In this document: piece after piece, positions 18,543 through 27,162 of the stretch
Layout of the letters: the number at the start of each line of letters is the position of its first letter
How positions within the stretch are numbered: position 1 is the first letter of the stretch
Assembly (NCBI RefSeq): GCF_000238595.1
Contig: NZ_AGTS01000105.1
Location: 50,664-114,663, forward strand
DNA from: Acidovorax sp. NO-1
GTDB taxonomy: Bacteria > Pseudomonadota > Gammaproteobacteria > Burkholderiales > Burkholderiaceae_C
Direction of reading: 5' to 3'
Length of the DNA stretch: 64,000 nt
Program-made: the position numbers and the translations under genes
The notes under the pieces: model-generated
What the model saw: only the letters and a program-made list of their open reading frames with translations
The model's database searches: none
Told to the model about the DNA's origin: nothing

Positions 18543-18971
18543 ATGAATTCACTTGTATCGCGCGGCAGCCTGTTTGACGACTTCTTCAAGGACATCGCCC
18601 CGGGCTTCTACGTGCGCCCGCTGCACGGCGACAACCTGCCCGCACCCAGCCAGATCAAGGTGGATGTGAAGGAAACCGACGAGGGCTACACCGTGCAGGC
18701 CGAGGTGCCCGGCGTGGCCAAGGAGGACATCCATGTCTCGCTGGAAGGCAATGTGGTCAGCCTGCGCGCCGAGGTGCGCCAGCACGACGAAAAGCGCGAG
18801 GGCGAGAAGGTGCTGCGCTCCGAGCGCTACTTCGGTGCCGTGGCCCGCAGTTTCCAGCTGCCGGCCGACGTGGATGCCGCCTCGGCCAAGGCCAAATACG
18901 ACAACGGGGTGCTGACGCTGACCCTGCCCAAAAAGGTGAACAAGGCTGCGCAGCGGCTGAACATCGAGTAA
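18543..18971 (+). CDS. Hsp20/alpha-crystallin family small heat-shock protein
   Basis: 142-aa ATP-independent holdase chaperone. The alpha-crystallin domain spans about residues 38-135 and includes IKVDVKETDEGYTVQAEVPG, VSLEGNVVSLRAE, a SERYFGAVARSFQLP turn and the typical YDNGVLTLTLPK. The C-terminal tail is very short (RLNIE) and has no clear I-x-I motif, which may affect oligomer assembly. The start follows an AGGAG 8 nt upstream; the frame extends further but lacks coding character. The gene interrupts an otherwise minus-strand cluster. Confidence 0.92.
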   Translation: MNSLVSRGSLFDDFFKDIAPGFYVRPLHGDNLPAPSQIKVDVKETDEGYTVQAEVPGVAKEDIHVSLEGNVVSLRAEVRQHDEKREGEKVLRSERYFGAVARSFQLPADVDAASAKAKYDNGVLTLTLPKKVNKAAQRLNIE

Positions 18972-18982
18972 GCGCGGCGAAA

Positions 18983-19001
18983 CCGGGGCACTCCGCCCCG
19001 G
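18983..19001. terminator. Stem-loop between convergent hsp20 and lolD-like genes
   Basis: CCGGGGC (18983-18989) and GCCCCGG (18995-19001) form a 7-bp GC stem with a 5-nt loop, 11 nt after the hsp20 stop. No T-run follows either way, so termination is possible but not canonical. Confidence 0.4.
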
Positions 19002-19008
19002 CGTGCCG

Positions 19009-19662
19009 CTACCCGGCGATGCCGTTGGCTGTGAGGCGCAGCACCCGGTCTGCCCGCGCCGCTGCCGCATCCGAATGCGTGACCAGCACCAGCGATGCGC
19101 CATGCTCGCGCGTCTGCGCGAGCAGCAGGTCCATCACGCGGGCGGCGGTGGTGGGGTCGAGGTTGCCGGTGGGCTCGTCGGCCAGCAGCAGGGCGGGGCG
19201 GTGCACCAGCGCGCGGGCAATGGCCACGCGCTGCAGTTGCCCGCCGCTGAGCTGCTGCGGCAGCCGGCCGCCCAGATCGCCCAGGCCCACGGCCGCCAGC
19301 ATCTGCTGCACGCGGGCTGCGTCGTTCTGGCCCAGCAGCATCAGCGGCAGCGCCACGTTCTGCGCCACGTCCAGGTGCGGCAGCACGTGAAACGCCTGGA
19401 ACACAAACCCCACCTGCGCCCGCCGCCACAGGGCGCGCTGTGTGTCGTCCAGCGCGCCCAGGTCAGTGCTGCCGTGCGTGATGTGGCCTGTGTCCCAGTG
19501 GTCCAGCCCCGCCAGGCAGTTGAGCAGCGTGGACTTGCCCACGCCCGAGTCGCCCACGATGGCCACAAACTCCCCCGGCGCCACAGTGAAGTGCACACCG
19601 GCAAACACCGGCGTGCTGCCGTAGTGCTTGCCCAGCCCCTCTACGCGAAGCGGCTGCGTCAT
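19009..19662 (-). CDS. LolD-like ABC transporter ATPase
   Basis: 217-aa ATPase of the MacB/LolD/FtsE family, likely energising the FtsX-like permease encoded at 15.7 kb. It has Walker [10 protein letters not shown], signature [16 protein letters not shown], Walker [13 protein letters not shown] and a switch His in VLVTHSD. The start ATG overlaps the miaA stop by 4 nt (ATGA), so it is translationally coupled to miaA. The hsp20 gene separates it from its presumed permease. The partner assignment is inferred from family and neighbourhood. Confidence 0.87.
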   Translation of the reverse strand: MTQPLRVEGLGKHYGSTPVFAGVHFTVAPGEFVAIVGDSGVGKSTLLNCLAGLDHWDTGHITHGSTDLGALDDTQRALWRRAQVGFVFQAFHVLPHLDVAQNVALPLMLLGQNDAARVQQMLAAVGLGDLGGRLPQQLSGGQLQRVAIARALVHRPALLLADEPTGNLDPTTAARVMDLLLAQTREHGASLVLVTHSDAAAARADRVLRLTANGIAG

Positions 19663-20669
19663 GGCGTGCGCTGTGCAAGGCGTTGCAGCACCGCCTGCAC
19701 CAGGTCGGCCACGGCGTGGGGCCGGTCGCAGGCGATGGTATGGCGCGTGGGCATGCTGCGCAGCCAGGTGATCTGGCGCTTGGCCAGCTGGCGCGTGGCG
19801 GCAATGCCGCGCTCGCGCAGAAAGGCCAGGTTCAGCGGCGCGTCGGCGCCCCTGGCAGCCTGGAAGTCCAGTTCGTCCCAGGTCTGCCGGTAGCCCACGC
19901 AACGCATGGAGGGCAGATCGGGGTGCAGGTCGCCGCGCACCCGCAGGGCCCGCACTTCGTCGATGAAACCTGCGGCCAGCATGGCGTCAAACCGCTGGGC
20001 AATGCGCTCGTGCAGCCAGGCCCGGTTGTCGGGTTCCAAGGAAAAAAGGGCGCTAGCGCTTGCTGGTATTGCGCTACCAGCTCCTTTTTTTGTAGTGTGA
20101 AAGCTCGACAATGGCTGACCGGACACATGCCACACCTCCAGCGCCCGCTGAATGCGCTGGCTGTCGCCGGGTGCAAGGCGTGCAGCCGTGACCGGGTCCA
20201 CGCGCGCCAGTTCGGCATGCAGTGCGGGCCAGCCCTGCGCGGCCGCCTGGGCCTCCAGCCGTGCGCGCACTTCGGGGTCTGCGGCGGGCATGTCGTCGAT
20301 GCCGTCAAACAGCGCCTTGAAGTACAGCATGGTGCCGCCCACCAGCAGCGGCAGCGCACCGCGCGCGCGGATCTCGGCCATGAGCCGGGTGGCGTCCTGC
20401 ACAAACTCGGCGGCGCTGTAGGCCTGCAGCGGGTCGCGGATGTCGATGAGGTGGTGCGGCACGGCGGCCAGTTCGGCGGGCGTGGGCTTGGCGGTCCCGA
20501 TGTCCATGCCGCGGTACACCAGGGCAGAATCGACGCTGATGATCTCCACCGGCATGCCCTGCTTGCCCAGCACGGCGGCCAGGGCCAGGGCGCCTGCGGT
20601 TTTGCCAGACGCCGTGGGGCCCGCCAGGGCAATGGTAGGTAACGTGGAATCAGGCGTGGTGTCAGGCAT
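19659..20669 (-). CDS. miaA: tRNA dimethylallyltransferase
   Basis: Transfers the dimethylallyl group to A37 of tRNAs reading UNN codons. About 336 aa. It has the P-loop [10 protein letters not shown], the [17 protein letters not shown] segment and the [10 protein letters not shown] region near the C-terminus. An in-frame GTG lies two codons upstream; I use the ATG at 20669. A family A repeat (20051-20084) is translated within the gene and adds about 15 residues ([14 protein letters not shown]). The extra residues follow FHTTKK, a region I expect to be an insertion-tolerant loop. The gene overlaps both neighbours by a few bases. Confidence 0.92.
   Translation of the reverse strand: MPDTTPDSTLPTIALAGPTASGKTAGALALAAVLGKQGMPVEIISVDSALVYRGMDIGTAKPTPAELAAVPHHLIDIRDPLQAYSAAEFVQDATRLMAEIRARGALPLLVGGTMLYFKALFDGIDDMPAADPEVRARLEAQAAAQGWPALHAELARVDPVTAARLAPGDSQRIQRALEVWHVSGQPLSSFHTTKKGAGSAIPASASALFSLEPDNRAWLHERIAQRFDAMLAAGFIDEVRALRVRGDLHPDLPSMRCVGYRQTWDELDFQAARGADAPLNLAFLRERGIAATRQLAKRQITWLRSMPTRHTIACDRPHAVADLVQAVLQRLAQRTP
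20051..20084 (+). repeat. Family A hairpin repeat, copy 3, inside miaA
   Basis: Plus orientation, antisense to miaA. The outer stem is TAGCGC / GCGCTA, an A-T change on both sides relative to CAGCGC / GCGCTG, so pairing is kept. The inner TT/AA pairs are lost, giving a larger loop. It is translated in frame, in the opposite reading direction from the copies in mutL and the permease gene. Confidence 0.75.
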
Positions 20670-21902
20670 GTTCACGGGGCGCTCCGAATTTTTGCACCAG
20701 CGTCCACGAGATCACGGCCAGCACCACGGACCAGAACCAGATGCCGTTGATCAGCGGCCACACCGTGCCGTCGAGCCGCAGGCCCAGCCAGCCGCCAATC
20801 GCAAACGCGGCCAGCATCATCATGAAACCGTTCAGGGCCGAAGCCACCCCGCTGCCTTGGGGAAGGGGCCCACCGCGCCGCTTTGCCCGCACGGCTGGTG
20901 AATGCCGTGCGCCAGCATGAACAGGTAGAACGGCAGCGTCAACGCCCACGGGTTGTGCCAGCCCATCCACGCCACCAGCGCCATCAGGGTGCCGCCGCTC
21001 ACGCTCAGCGCGCCCGCGATGGCCACCGTGCGTTGCAGCCCATGCCGCATCAGGAGGCTGCGGCACAGAAAGGTGCCCCCAAAATAGGCAACGCAGGCCG
21101 ATGCCATGACCCAGCCATACATCGTGCGCGTAAGCCCCAGCACATCGATGTACACGAACGACGAGGCGGCCAGAAAGGTGAACAGCCCGCCATACGTGGC
21201 CGTGGTCTGCAGCGAAAACGCCCAGAAGGTGGGGCTGCGCAGCACATGCTTCCAGGTGCTGACCAGCGCCCGCGGCTGCAGGGCCTGCGGGTTGCGCTGC
21301 GCCAGGGTCTCGGGCATGCGCAGCGCCACCAGCGTCAGCGTGACAACGGCATAGGCGGTCAGCGCCAGCAGCGCAGCGCGCCAGCCCAGCCATTCACTCA
21401 GCAGCCCGCCCAGTGGTGCGCAGATGCAGGCCACGATGCCCAGACCCGTGAGCGCCTTGGACATGGCGCGTGCCCCTTCCAGCGGTGTGTACAGGTCGCG
21501 CACGATGGCCCGCGCGCACATCACCACGGCGCCCATGGCAGCCCCCTGGGCAATGCGCCACACGATCAGCAAGCCCATGGTGGGCGCCAACGCACTGCCG
21601 ATCGAGGCCACGGTGTAAATGCCCAGCCCTGCCAGAAGGATGGGGCGGCGCCCAAACCGGTCGGACAGCGGCCCCCACACCATCTGCGAGCAGCCAAACG
21701 CCAGCAGCAGCCCGCTGAGCGTGAGCTGCGCCGCAGACATGGGCGCACCCAGGCTGCGCGTGAGGGCGGGCAGCGCAGGCAGATACAGGTCGGTGGTGAC
21801 GGGCTGGATGCTGAGCAGCAAGGCCAGCACCAGGATGGCCAGCCCGGGGTTGATGGAGACGGGGGAGGCCGCAGGTACGGCGGTGGCGGAGGGGGCAGAC
21901 AT
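20662..21902 (-). pseudogene. Bcr/CflA-type MFS drug-efflux transporter, one-base frameshift
   Basis: A 12-helix major facilitator protein resembling Bcr/CflA multidrug exporters. It has LPALPALTRSLG after helix 1 and the motif GPLSDRFGRRPILLAG. Reading is intact from the ATG at 21902 through QSGAVGPFPKAAG, then shifts. The remaining two helices (VASALNGFMMMLAAF to KFGAPREHA) are in another frame. On the coding strand GCAGCGGGGTGGCT has four Gs where five would restore the frame (nt 20847-20850). With that base added the protein is 413 aa and ends 8 nt into miaA. It is either a recent mutation or a consensus error. Confidence 0.85.
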
Positions 21903-21970
21903 ATCTGTCTGAGCGTACCAGACGGGGCCTTTGATACCGGCGTGGCCCAGGCCAGGGCCGCCGCGCATGG

Positions 21971-22060
21971 GCCGCCCCGCAGCGAGGGCGGCGTCCCCCT
22001 GCCCGCAGCGCGCAGCGCGGCAAGAGCGGTGGGGGAAGGCGCGCAGCGCCTCAGGGGGGG
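21971..22060 (-). repeat. Family B stop-adjacent repeat, copy 1
   Basis: Read on the minus strand it begins CCCCCCCTGAGGCGCTGCGCGCCTTCCCCC, shortly after the hydrolase stop codon, and ends with a GC-rich block near the MFS promoter region. It shares its opening, the C-rich/G-rich hairpin and the GGGCGGC block with the other copies. Confidence 0.75.
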
Positions 22061-22062
22061 CT

Positions 22063-22896
22063 CTACCTCAGCCGGAACAGCGATGCAAGCGCTTGCCGAT
22101 AAGCCGGCTGCCCCACCGAATTGGTGTTGTGGTGCGAGCCGCCTTCCACCAGCACAAACTGCTTGGGTTCTTGCGCGGCCTCGTAAAGCTGGCGCCCCAG
22201 GGTGGGGCGTATGAGGCTGTCTTCACTGCCGTGCACCACCAGCAATGGCGAGCCGATCTCGGACACCTTGCGCACGGACTCAAAGCGTTGCGTGATCAGC
22301 CCAGACACCGGCAGCCAACCCCATTTGAAGGTGCTCACCACGTCGGGAATGCTGGTGAAGGTGCCTTCCACGATGGTGCCTTGCTCGTCCGCCACCTGGC
22401 GGGCCAGGTCAATGGCGATGGCGCCACCGAGCGAATGGCCAAAGATGTAGCGGGGCTTGCCTGGATGCTGCTCGGCCAGCCAGTCCCACGCCGCACGCGC
22501 GTCCTCGCCCGCAGTGATTTCCGACGGCAGCCCCGCGCTGCTCTGCCCGAAGCCGCGGTAGTCAATGGCCAGCACCGAAAAGCCCAGCTCCTGCATGCGC
22601 CGGATGCGTCCGGACGAGCCCGAAACGTTCCAGCGGGCACCATGCAGATACAGCAGCACGGGCGCCTCAGCATGCTCATGGGCCATCCACAGGCCGTGCA
22701 GGCGTTCGGCCTTGCTGGTCGAGCGGGACTGGAACTCGATCCACACATCCTGCATGTCGGCGGTGGACTGGGCGCCGCCCCAGCTGCGGTCACTGGGCTG
22801 GAAGATCCACTCGCGCTGCTTGGCGTCGAGGGTGGCGCAACCCATGCTGACCGATACGGCAACGGCCAGCGCCACAATGAGGGAAACACGTTTCAT
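22063..22896 (-). CDS. Alpha/beta hydrolase, predicted lipoprotein
   Basis: 277-aa alpha/beta-hydrolase with the nucleophile elbow GHSLGG, the oxyanion HG of LYLHGARWN, a later HGSEDSLI segment carrying the likely Asp, and GSHHN with the likely catalytic His. The N-terminus (MKRVSLIVALAVAVSVSMGC) is a lipoprotein signal with Cys at about residue 20, so the enzyme is probably membrane-anchored. The frame is open far upstream into pilU, but only the MKR start makes a signal peptide. Substrate unknown. Confidence 0.8.
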   Translation of the reverse strand: MKRVSLIVALAVAVSVSMGCATLDAKQREWIFQPSDRSWGGAQSTADMQDVWIEFQSRSTSKAERLHGLWMAHEHAEAPVLLYLHGARWNVSGSSGRIRRMQELGFSVLAIDYRGFGQSSAGLPSEITAGEDARAAWDWLAEQHPGKPRYIFGHSLGGAIAIDLARQVADEQGTIVEGTFTSIPDVVSTFKWGWLPVSGLITQRFESVRKVSEIGSPLLVVHGSEDSLIRPTLGRQLYEAAQEPKQFVLVEGGSHHNTNSVGQPAYRQALASLFRLR

Positions 22897-22954
22897 CTGT
22901 CTGCAGAGTCGTTTGCCGCTGCAAAGTTCGCCAGTGTGCGAGCTCGGGCGACAG

Positions 22955-24088
22955 TCAATACAGGTGCGAAGCCGAAGCAACGGGGTTGGACGTGTCGATG
23001 GCCAGGTCGCCCGCATCGGCCGTGGAAACCCCCGCCGCCAGGCGCACGCGCAACGCCAGGTCGGTGCGTGAGTCCGCATTGTGAAGCGCTTCTTCCAGAG
23101 AAATGCGGCCTTCCGTGTACAGCTGGTACAGCGCCTGGTCAAAGGTGCACATGCCGATCTCGGTGCTGTTGCCCATCGCCTCCTTGATCACAGAGAACTC
23201 GCCTTTGGCGATGAGGTCCGCGATGTAGGGCGAGTTGAGCATCACTTCCACGGCGGGCACCAGCTTCTCGTGCAGGCCTGGAATCAGCCGCTGGGACACC
23301 ACCCCCGCCAGGTTCAGGCTGAGGTCGATGAGCAACTGGTGGTGCGCGTCTTCAGGGAAGAAGTTGATGACGCGCTCCATGGCCTGGTTGGCGTTGTTGG
23401 CGTGCAGTGTGGACAGGCACAGATGCCCGGTTTCTGCATAGGCAATGGCCTGCTTCATCGTGTTGCGGTCGCGGATCTCGCCGATCATGATCACATCGGG
23501 GGCTTCGCGCAGTGCGTTCTTGAGCGCTTCTTCATAGGACAGCGTGTCGATCCCCACCTCTCGCTGGTCCACCACCGAGCGCTTGTGGGCGTGCAGGAAC
23601 TCCAGGGGGTCTTCGATGGTAAGAATGTGGCCCGTGAGGTTCTCGTTGCGGTAGTTGATCATCGACGCCAGCGTGGTCGATTTGCCCGAGCCCGTGGCGC
23701 CGGTGACCAGCACCAGGCCCCGTTTGCGCAGCACCAGCTTTTCAAGGATCGGCGGCAGGCCCAGCGCGGCCAGCGGCGGGATCTTGTTCTTGATGTACCG
23801 CACCACCATGCCGGTTTCACCGCGCTGCACAAACACATTCACCCGAAACCGCCCCAGGTTCTCGGCCGAGATGGACAGATTCATCTCCATGCGCGCCTCG
23901 AACTCGCTGATCTGCTTTTCGTTCATCACCGAGTAGGCCAGCTGCCTGACCTAACCGGGAAGCAGCGCTGGCATCTTCAAGGGGTGGGTGACGCCCTCAA
24001 TCTTGAGGTTGACCGGCGCGCCCACACTGAAGAAAAGGTCCGAGCCGCCCTTTTCGACCATGACATTCAGAAAACTGAAAATTTCCAC
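22955..24088 (-). pseudogene. pilU: Type IV pilus ATPase PilU with in-frame amber codon
   Basis: Retraction ATPase paralogue of PilT, about 377 aa if read through. The start is GTG at 24088 (MEIFSFLNVMVEKGGSDLFF) with GGGAGAG 7 nt upstream. Codon 46 is TAG (23951-23953) after MPALLPG, where I expect Gln (one C-to-T change from CAG). The same frame then continues intact: Walker A GATGSGKST, IMIGEIRDR, and HLCLSTLHANNANQA, the PilU form of the His box. Internal GTG or ATG codons at 23929 and 23926 could restart translation but would drop much of the N-terminal PAS-like domain. No pilT lies next to it. Confidence 0.85.
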
Positions 24089-24156
24089 TCTGGCTCTCCC
24101 GTGATTTCTCGTGGCATTGACTGCTGATCAGCATAGCCTGCCGGATGCGCAGGCCG

Positions 24157-24179
24157 AAAAAAAGGGGCCGAAGCCCCTT
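24157..24179 (-). terminator. Intrinsic terminator of gdhA
   Basis: On the minus strand AAGGGGC-TTCG-GCCCCTT forms a 7-bp stem capped by a UUCG tetraloop and is followed by TTTTT. It lies 30 nt after the gdhA stop. This is the clearest rho-independent terminator in the window. Confidence 0.9.
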
Positions 24180-24209
24180 GGTATCGGTGTGCCACGCACG
24201 CAGGCCGGT

Positions 24210-25553
24210 TTACACCACGCCCTGGGCGATCATCGCGTCGGCCACCTTCACGAAGCCCGCCACGTTGGCGCCGTCGATGTAGCTCACGCTGCCATCGGCG
24301 CGCTTGCCGTACTTCAGGCACGCGCTGTGGATGCCCTGCATGATCTGCAGCAGGCGCGCGTCCACTTCGTCACGCGTCCACGACAGGCGCATGGCGTTCT
24401 GGCTCATCTCCAGGCCCGAGGTCGCCACGCCACCGGCGTTGCTGGCCTTGCCCGGTGCGTAGAGCACGCCCGCAGCCTCGAAGGCCTTGGCGGCTTCAAT
24501 GGTCGAGGGCATGTTGGCCCCTTCGGCCACACACAGCACGCCGTTCTTGATGAGCGTGGCAGCGTCTTTCTCGTCCAGCTCGTTCTGCGTGGCGCAGGGC
24601 AGGGCGATGTCCACAGGCACATGCCAGGGGCGCACACCGGCTTCGAACTTCACACCGGTGCGGGCGGCGTAGTCACTCACGCGGCCGTAGTGGTGGTTCT
24701 TCACATCCATCAGGATGGCGAGCTTTTCGGGCGTGAAGCCGTCTTCGTCAACGATGGTGCCGCTGGAGTCGGACACGGTGATCACCTTGGCGCCAAGCTG
24801 CATGGCCTTTTCAACCGCGTACTGCGCCACGTTGCCCGAGCCGGAGACCGACACGCGCAGGCCGTCGAACGACTTGCCGCGCGTCTTGAGCATTTCATCA
24901 GCAAAGTACACCGTGCCGTAGCCCGTGGCCTCGGGGCGGATCAGCGAGCCGCCAAAGCTCAGGCCCTTGCCCGTGAACACGCTCGCGGCATTGTTGGCCA
25001 GCTTCTTGTACATGCCGGCCATGTAGCCCACCTCGCGGCCGCCCACGCCGATGTCGCCCGCGGGCACATCGGTGTCGGGGCCCACGTGGCGGAACAGCTC
25101 CATCACGAAGGCCTGGCAGAAACGCATGACTTCCGCAGGGCTCTTGCCCTTGGGGTCAAAGTCGGAGCCGCCCTTGCCGCCGCCCATGGGCAGCGTGGTC
25201 AGGGCGTTCTTGAAGGTCTGCTCGAATGCGAGGAACTTGAGCACCGACAGGTTCACCGAGGGGTGAAAGCGCAGGCCGCCCTTGTACGGGCCGATGGCCA
25301 TGCTGTGCTGGATGCGGTAGCCGCGGTTGACCTGCACCGTGCCGTGGTCGTCCATCCAGGAGACGCGGAACATCACGATGCGTTCCGGTTCCACCAGGCG
25401 CTCCAGCAAACCTTGCTCTGCATAGCGTGGGTGCTTCTCGATGAAGGGCCACAGGCTTTCCATCACTTCGGTGACAGCCTGGAGGAATTCGGGCTGACCG
25501 GGATTGCGAAGGGCGACGTGGGACAGGAAGCTTTCGACGGACGCGTATTTCAT
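24210..25553 (-). CDS. gdhA: Glutamate dehydrogenase (NADP-type)
   Basis: 447 aa, the usual length of the hexameric NADP-dependent enzyme that aminates 2-oxoglutarate. It has the catalytic-Lys segment PMGGGKGGSDFDPKGKS, GDIGVGGREVGYM, and the dinucleotide-binding loop VSGSGNVAQYA. It is monocistronic with its own terminator. The ATG at 25553 is the only sensible start. The 266-bp upstream region is shared with divergent glpQ and carries a TTGACA on the minus strand at about 25616-25621, though without a good -10. Confidence 0.95.
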   Translation of the reverse strand: MKYASVESFLSHVALRNPGQPEFLQAVTEVMESLWPFIEKHPRYAEQGLLERLVEPERIVMFRVSWMDDHGTVQVNRGYRIQHSMAIGPYKGGLRFHPSVNLSVLKFLAFEQTFKNALTTLPMGGGKGGSDFDPKGKSPAEVMRFCQAFVMELFRHVGPDTDVPAGDIGVGGREVGYMAGMYKKLANNAASVFTGKGLSFGGSLIRPEATGYGTVYFADEMLKTRGKSFDGLRVSVSGSGNVAQYAVEKAMQLGAKVITVSDSSGTIVDEDGFTPEKLAILMDVKNHHYGRVSDYAARTGVKFEAGVRPWHVPVDIALPCATQNELDEKDAATLIKNGVLCVAEGANMPSTIEAAKAFEAAGVLYAPGKASNAGGVATSGLEMSQNAMRLSWTRDEVDARLLQIMQGIHSACLKYGKRADGSVSYIDGANVAGFVKVADAMIAQGVV

Positions 25554-25819
25554 GTTTCAGAGGGCTTTCAGATCAAAGGCGGTAGGCGGGCAATGGCGCG
25601 CTGCAACATCGAATTATGTCAAAAAGTTATACGTTTATGCCGATGCCTACGCACAATGGTGGGGAATGGGGCCCGGGCAGGCCTCATTTTGGTGCGCTCT
25701 GCCCCCCGCGCAGCGCACCCGTTCGGGCCCTCCCGCGCGTCACGGTGCGGTCACACAAGGGCCCCACAGTCCGTCGGTTTCGAGAATCCACAGTTTTTTA
25801 ACGACACGAGGAGAAGAGC

Positions 25820-26989
25820 ATGCATTTGTCCGGTGCAAAGTTGGGTGTGTTGGCGGTAGCGGTGGGCCTGGTGGCCTGCGGCGGCAATGACGATGACAGC
25901 AGCCGCTATTCCACGCTGAACGGCGACAAGCCCCTGGTGATCGGCCACCGTGGCGCGAGCGGCTACCTGCCCGAGCACACGCTGGAAAGCTACAAGCGCG
26001 CCATCGAGCTCGGTGCCGATTTCATCGAGCCCGACCTGGTGGCCACCAAGGACGGTGTGCTCGTTGCACGCCACGAGCCCAACATCACCGGCACCACCGA
26101 CGTCTCCACGCGCCCGGAGTTCGCTGACCGCAAAACAAAGAAGGTGGTGGACGGTGTGGAGGAAGAAGGCTGGTTTGCCTCGGACTTCACGCTGGCCGAG
26201 ATCAAGACCCTGCGCGCCATCCAGCCCATGGCGGAGCGCGACCAGTCGTACAACGGCAAGTTCCAGATCCCGACACTCGACGAAGTGCTGGACCTGGCCA
26301 AGAGCGAGGGCGCCAAGACCAACCGCACCGTGGGCGTGTACCCAGAGACCAAGCATCCCACCTACCACGTCAACCTGGGCTTGCAGCTGGAAGACCGCCT
26401 GCTCGCCGCGCTGGCCAAGTATGGCTACACCAGCAAGGCTTCACCGGTCATCGTGCAGTCGTTCGAGGTGTCCAACCTCAAATACCTGCGTACCAAGACG
26501 CAGATCCGCCTGGTGCAACTGGTGGACGCCAACGACGTCAACCCCAACGGCACCGTGGACCTGACCGCACCCTACGACAAGCCCTATGACTTTGCCGTGG
26601 CCGGTGATGCACGCACCTTTGCCAGCCTGCTCACGCCAGCAGGCCTCAAGGAAGTCAAGACCTACGCCGACGGCATCGGCCCGTGGAAGCCCTACCTGAT
26701 CCCCTCCCGGCAGGTGGATGCCAACAACGACGGCAAGCCCGACGACCTCAACAACGACGGCAAGATCGACGACCGCGACCGCGTGATGATGCCGGCCACC
26801 GACGTGGTGAAAAACGCCCACGCCGTGGGCCTGATGGTGCACCCCTACACCTTCCGCAGTGAAGCCAGACGCCTGGCGTCGGACTTCAAGGGCGACCCCA
26901 AGGCCGAATACAAGCTGTTCTATGAACTGGGGGTGGATGGCGTGTTCAGTGACTTCCCGGACGCTGCCAAGGCGGCTCGGGACAATTGA
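25820..26989 (+). CDS. glpQ: Glycerophosphodiester phosphodiesterase, lipoprotein
   Basis: 389-aa GDPD-family phosphodiesterase that releases sn-glycerol 3-phosphate from glycerophosphodiesters outside the cytoplasm. The lipoprotein signal ends GLVACGGND, with Cys at about residue 20. Catalytic motifs are [27 protein letters not shown] and ARHEP. An insert near residue 300 ([22 protein letters not shown]) contains two D-x-N-x-D-G loops like EF-hand or thrombospondin type 3 calcium sites. An AGGAG site precedes the ATG. A family B repeat and an intrinsic terminator follow. Confidence 0.9.
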   Translation: MHLSGAKLGVLAVAVGLVACGGNDDDSSRYSTLNGDKPLVIGHRGASGYLPEHTLESYKRAIELGADFIEPDLVATKDGVLVARHEPNITGTTDVSTRPEFADRKTKKVVDGVEEEGWFASDFTLAEIKTLRAIQPMAERDQSYNGKFQIPTLDEVLDLAKSEGAKTNRTVGVYPETKHPTYHVNLGLQLEDRLLAALAKYGYTSKASPVIVQSFEVSNLKYLRTKTQIRLVQLVDANDVNPNGTVDLTAPYDKPYDFAVAGDARTFASLLTPAGLKEVKTYADGIGPWKPYLIPSRQVDANNDGKPDDLNNDGKIDDRDRVMMPATDVVKNAHAVGLMVHPYTFRSEARRLASDFKGDPKAEYKLFYELGVDGVFSDFPDAAKAARDN

Positions 26990-26992
26990 ATT

Positions 26993-27073
26993 CCCCCTGA
27001 GCGCTGCGCGCCATCCCCCTGAGGGGGACGCACCCGGTGGCCCGGCAAAGCCGGTTCCACGGGGGCACTGGCC
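26993..27073 (+). repeat. Family B stop-adjacent repeat, copy 2
   Basis: It begins CCCCCTGAGCGCTGCGCG 3 nt after the glpQ stop and contains the perfect CCCCCT-GAGGGGG hairpin core. It ends in GGGGGCACTGGCC, which is shared with copy 3. Confidence 0.8.
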
Positions 27074-27123
27074 TGAGGGCGCGCCGGTTGCGGCAGCCCT
27101 TGGGCTTGACTGGAACGTAGTTC

Positions 27124-27147
27124 ATCGGCCCGGGAGGCCGATTTTTT
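27124..27147 (+). terminator. Intrinsic terminator downstream of glpQ
   Basis: ATCGGCC (27124-27130) and GGCCGAT (27136-27142) form a 7-bp stem with a 5-nt loop, followed immediately by TTTTT. It lies downstream of the family B repeat and before the convergent mutL end. Confidence 0.85.
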
Positions 27148-27162
27148 GTGGCTGCGGTTGCC

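Noticed and set aside
25620..25660. gdhA promoter with perfect TTGACA on the minus strand
   Set aside because: No acceptable -10 at 16-18 nt; listed only as a remark under gdhA.
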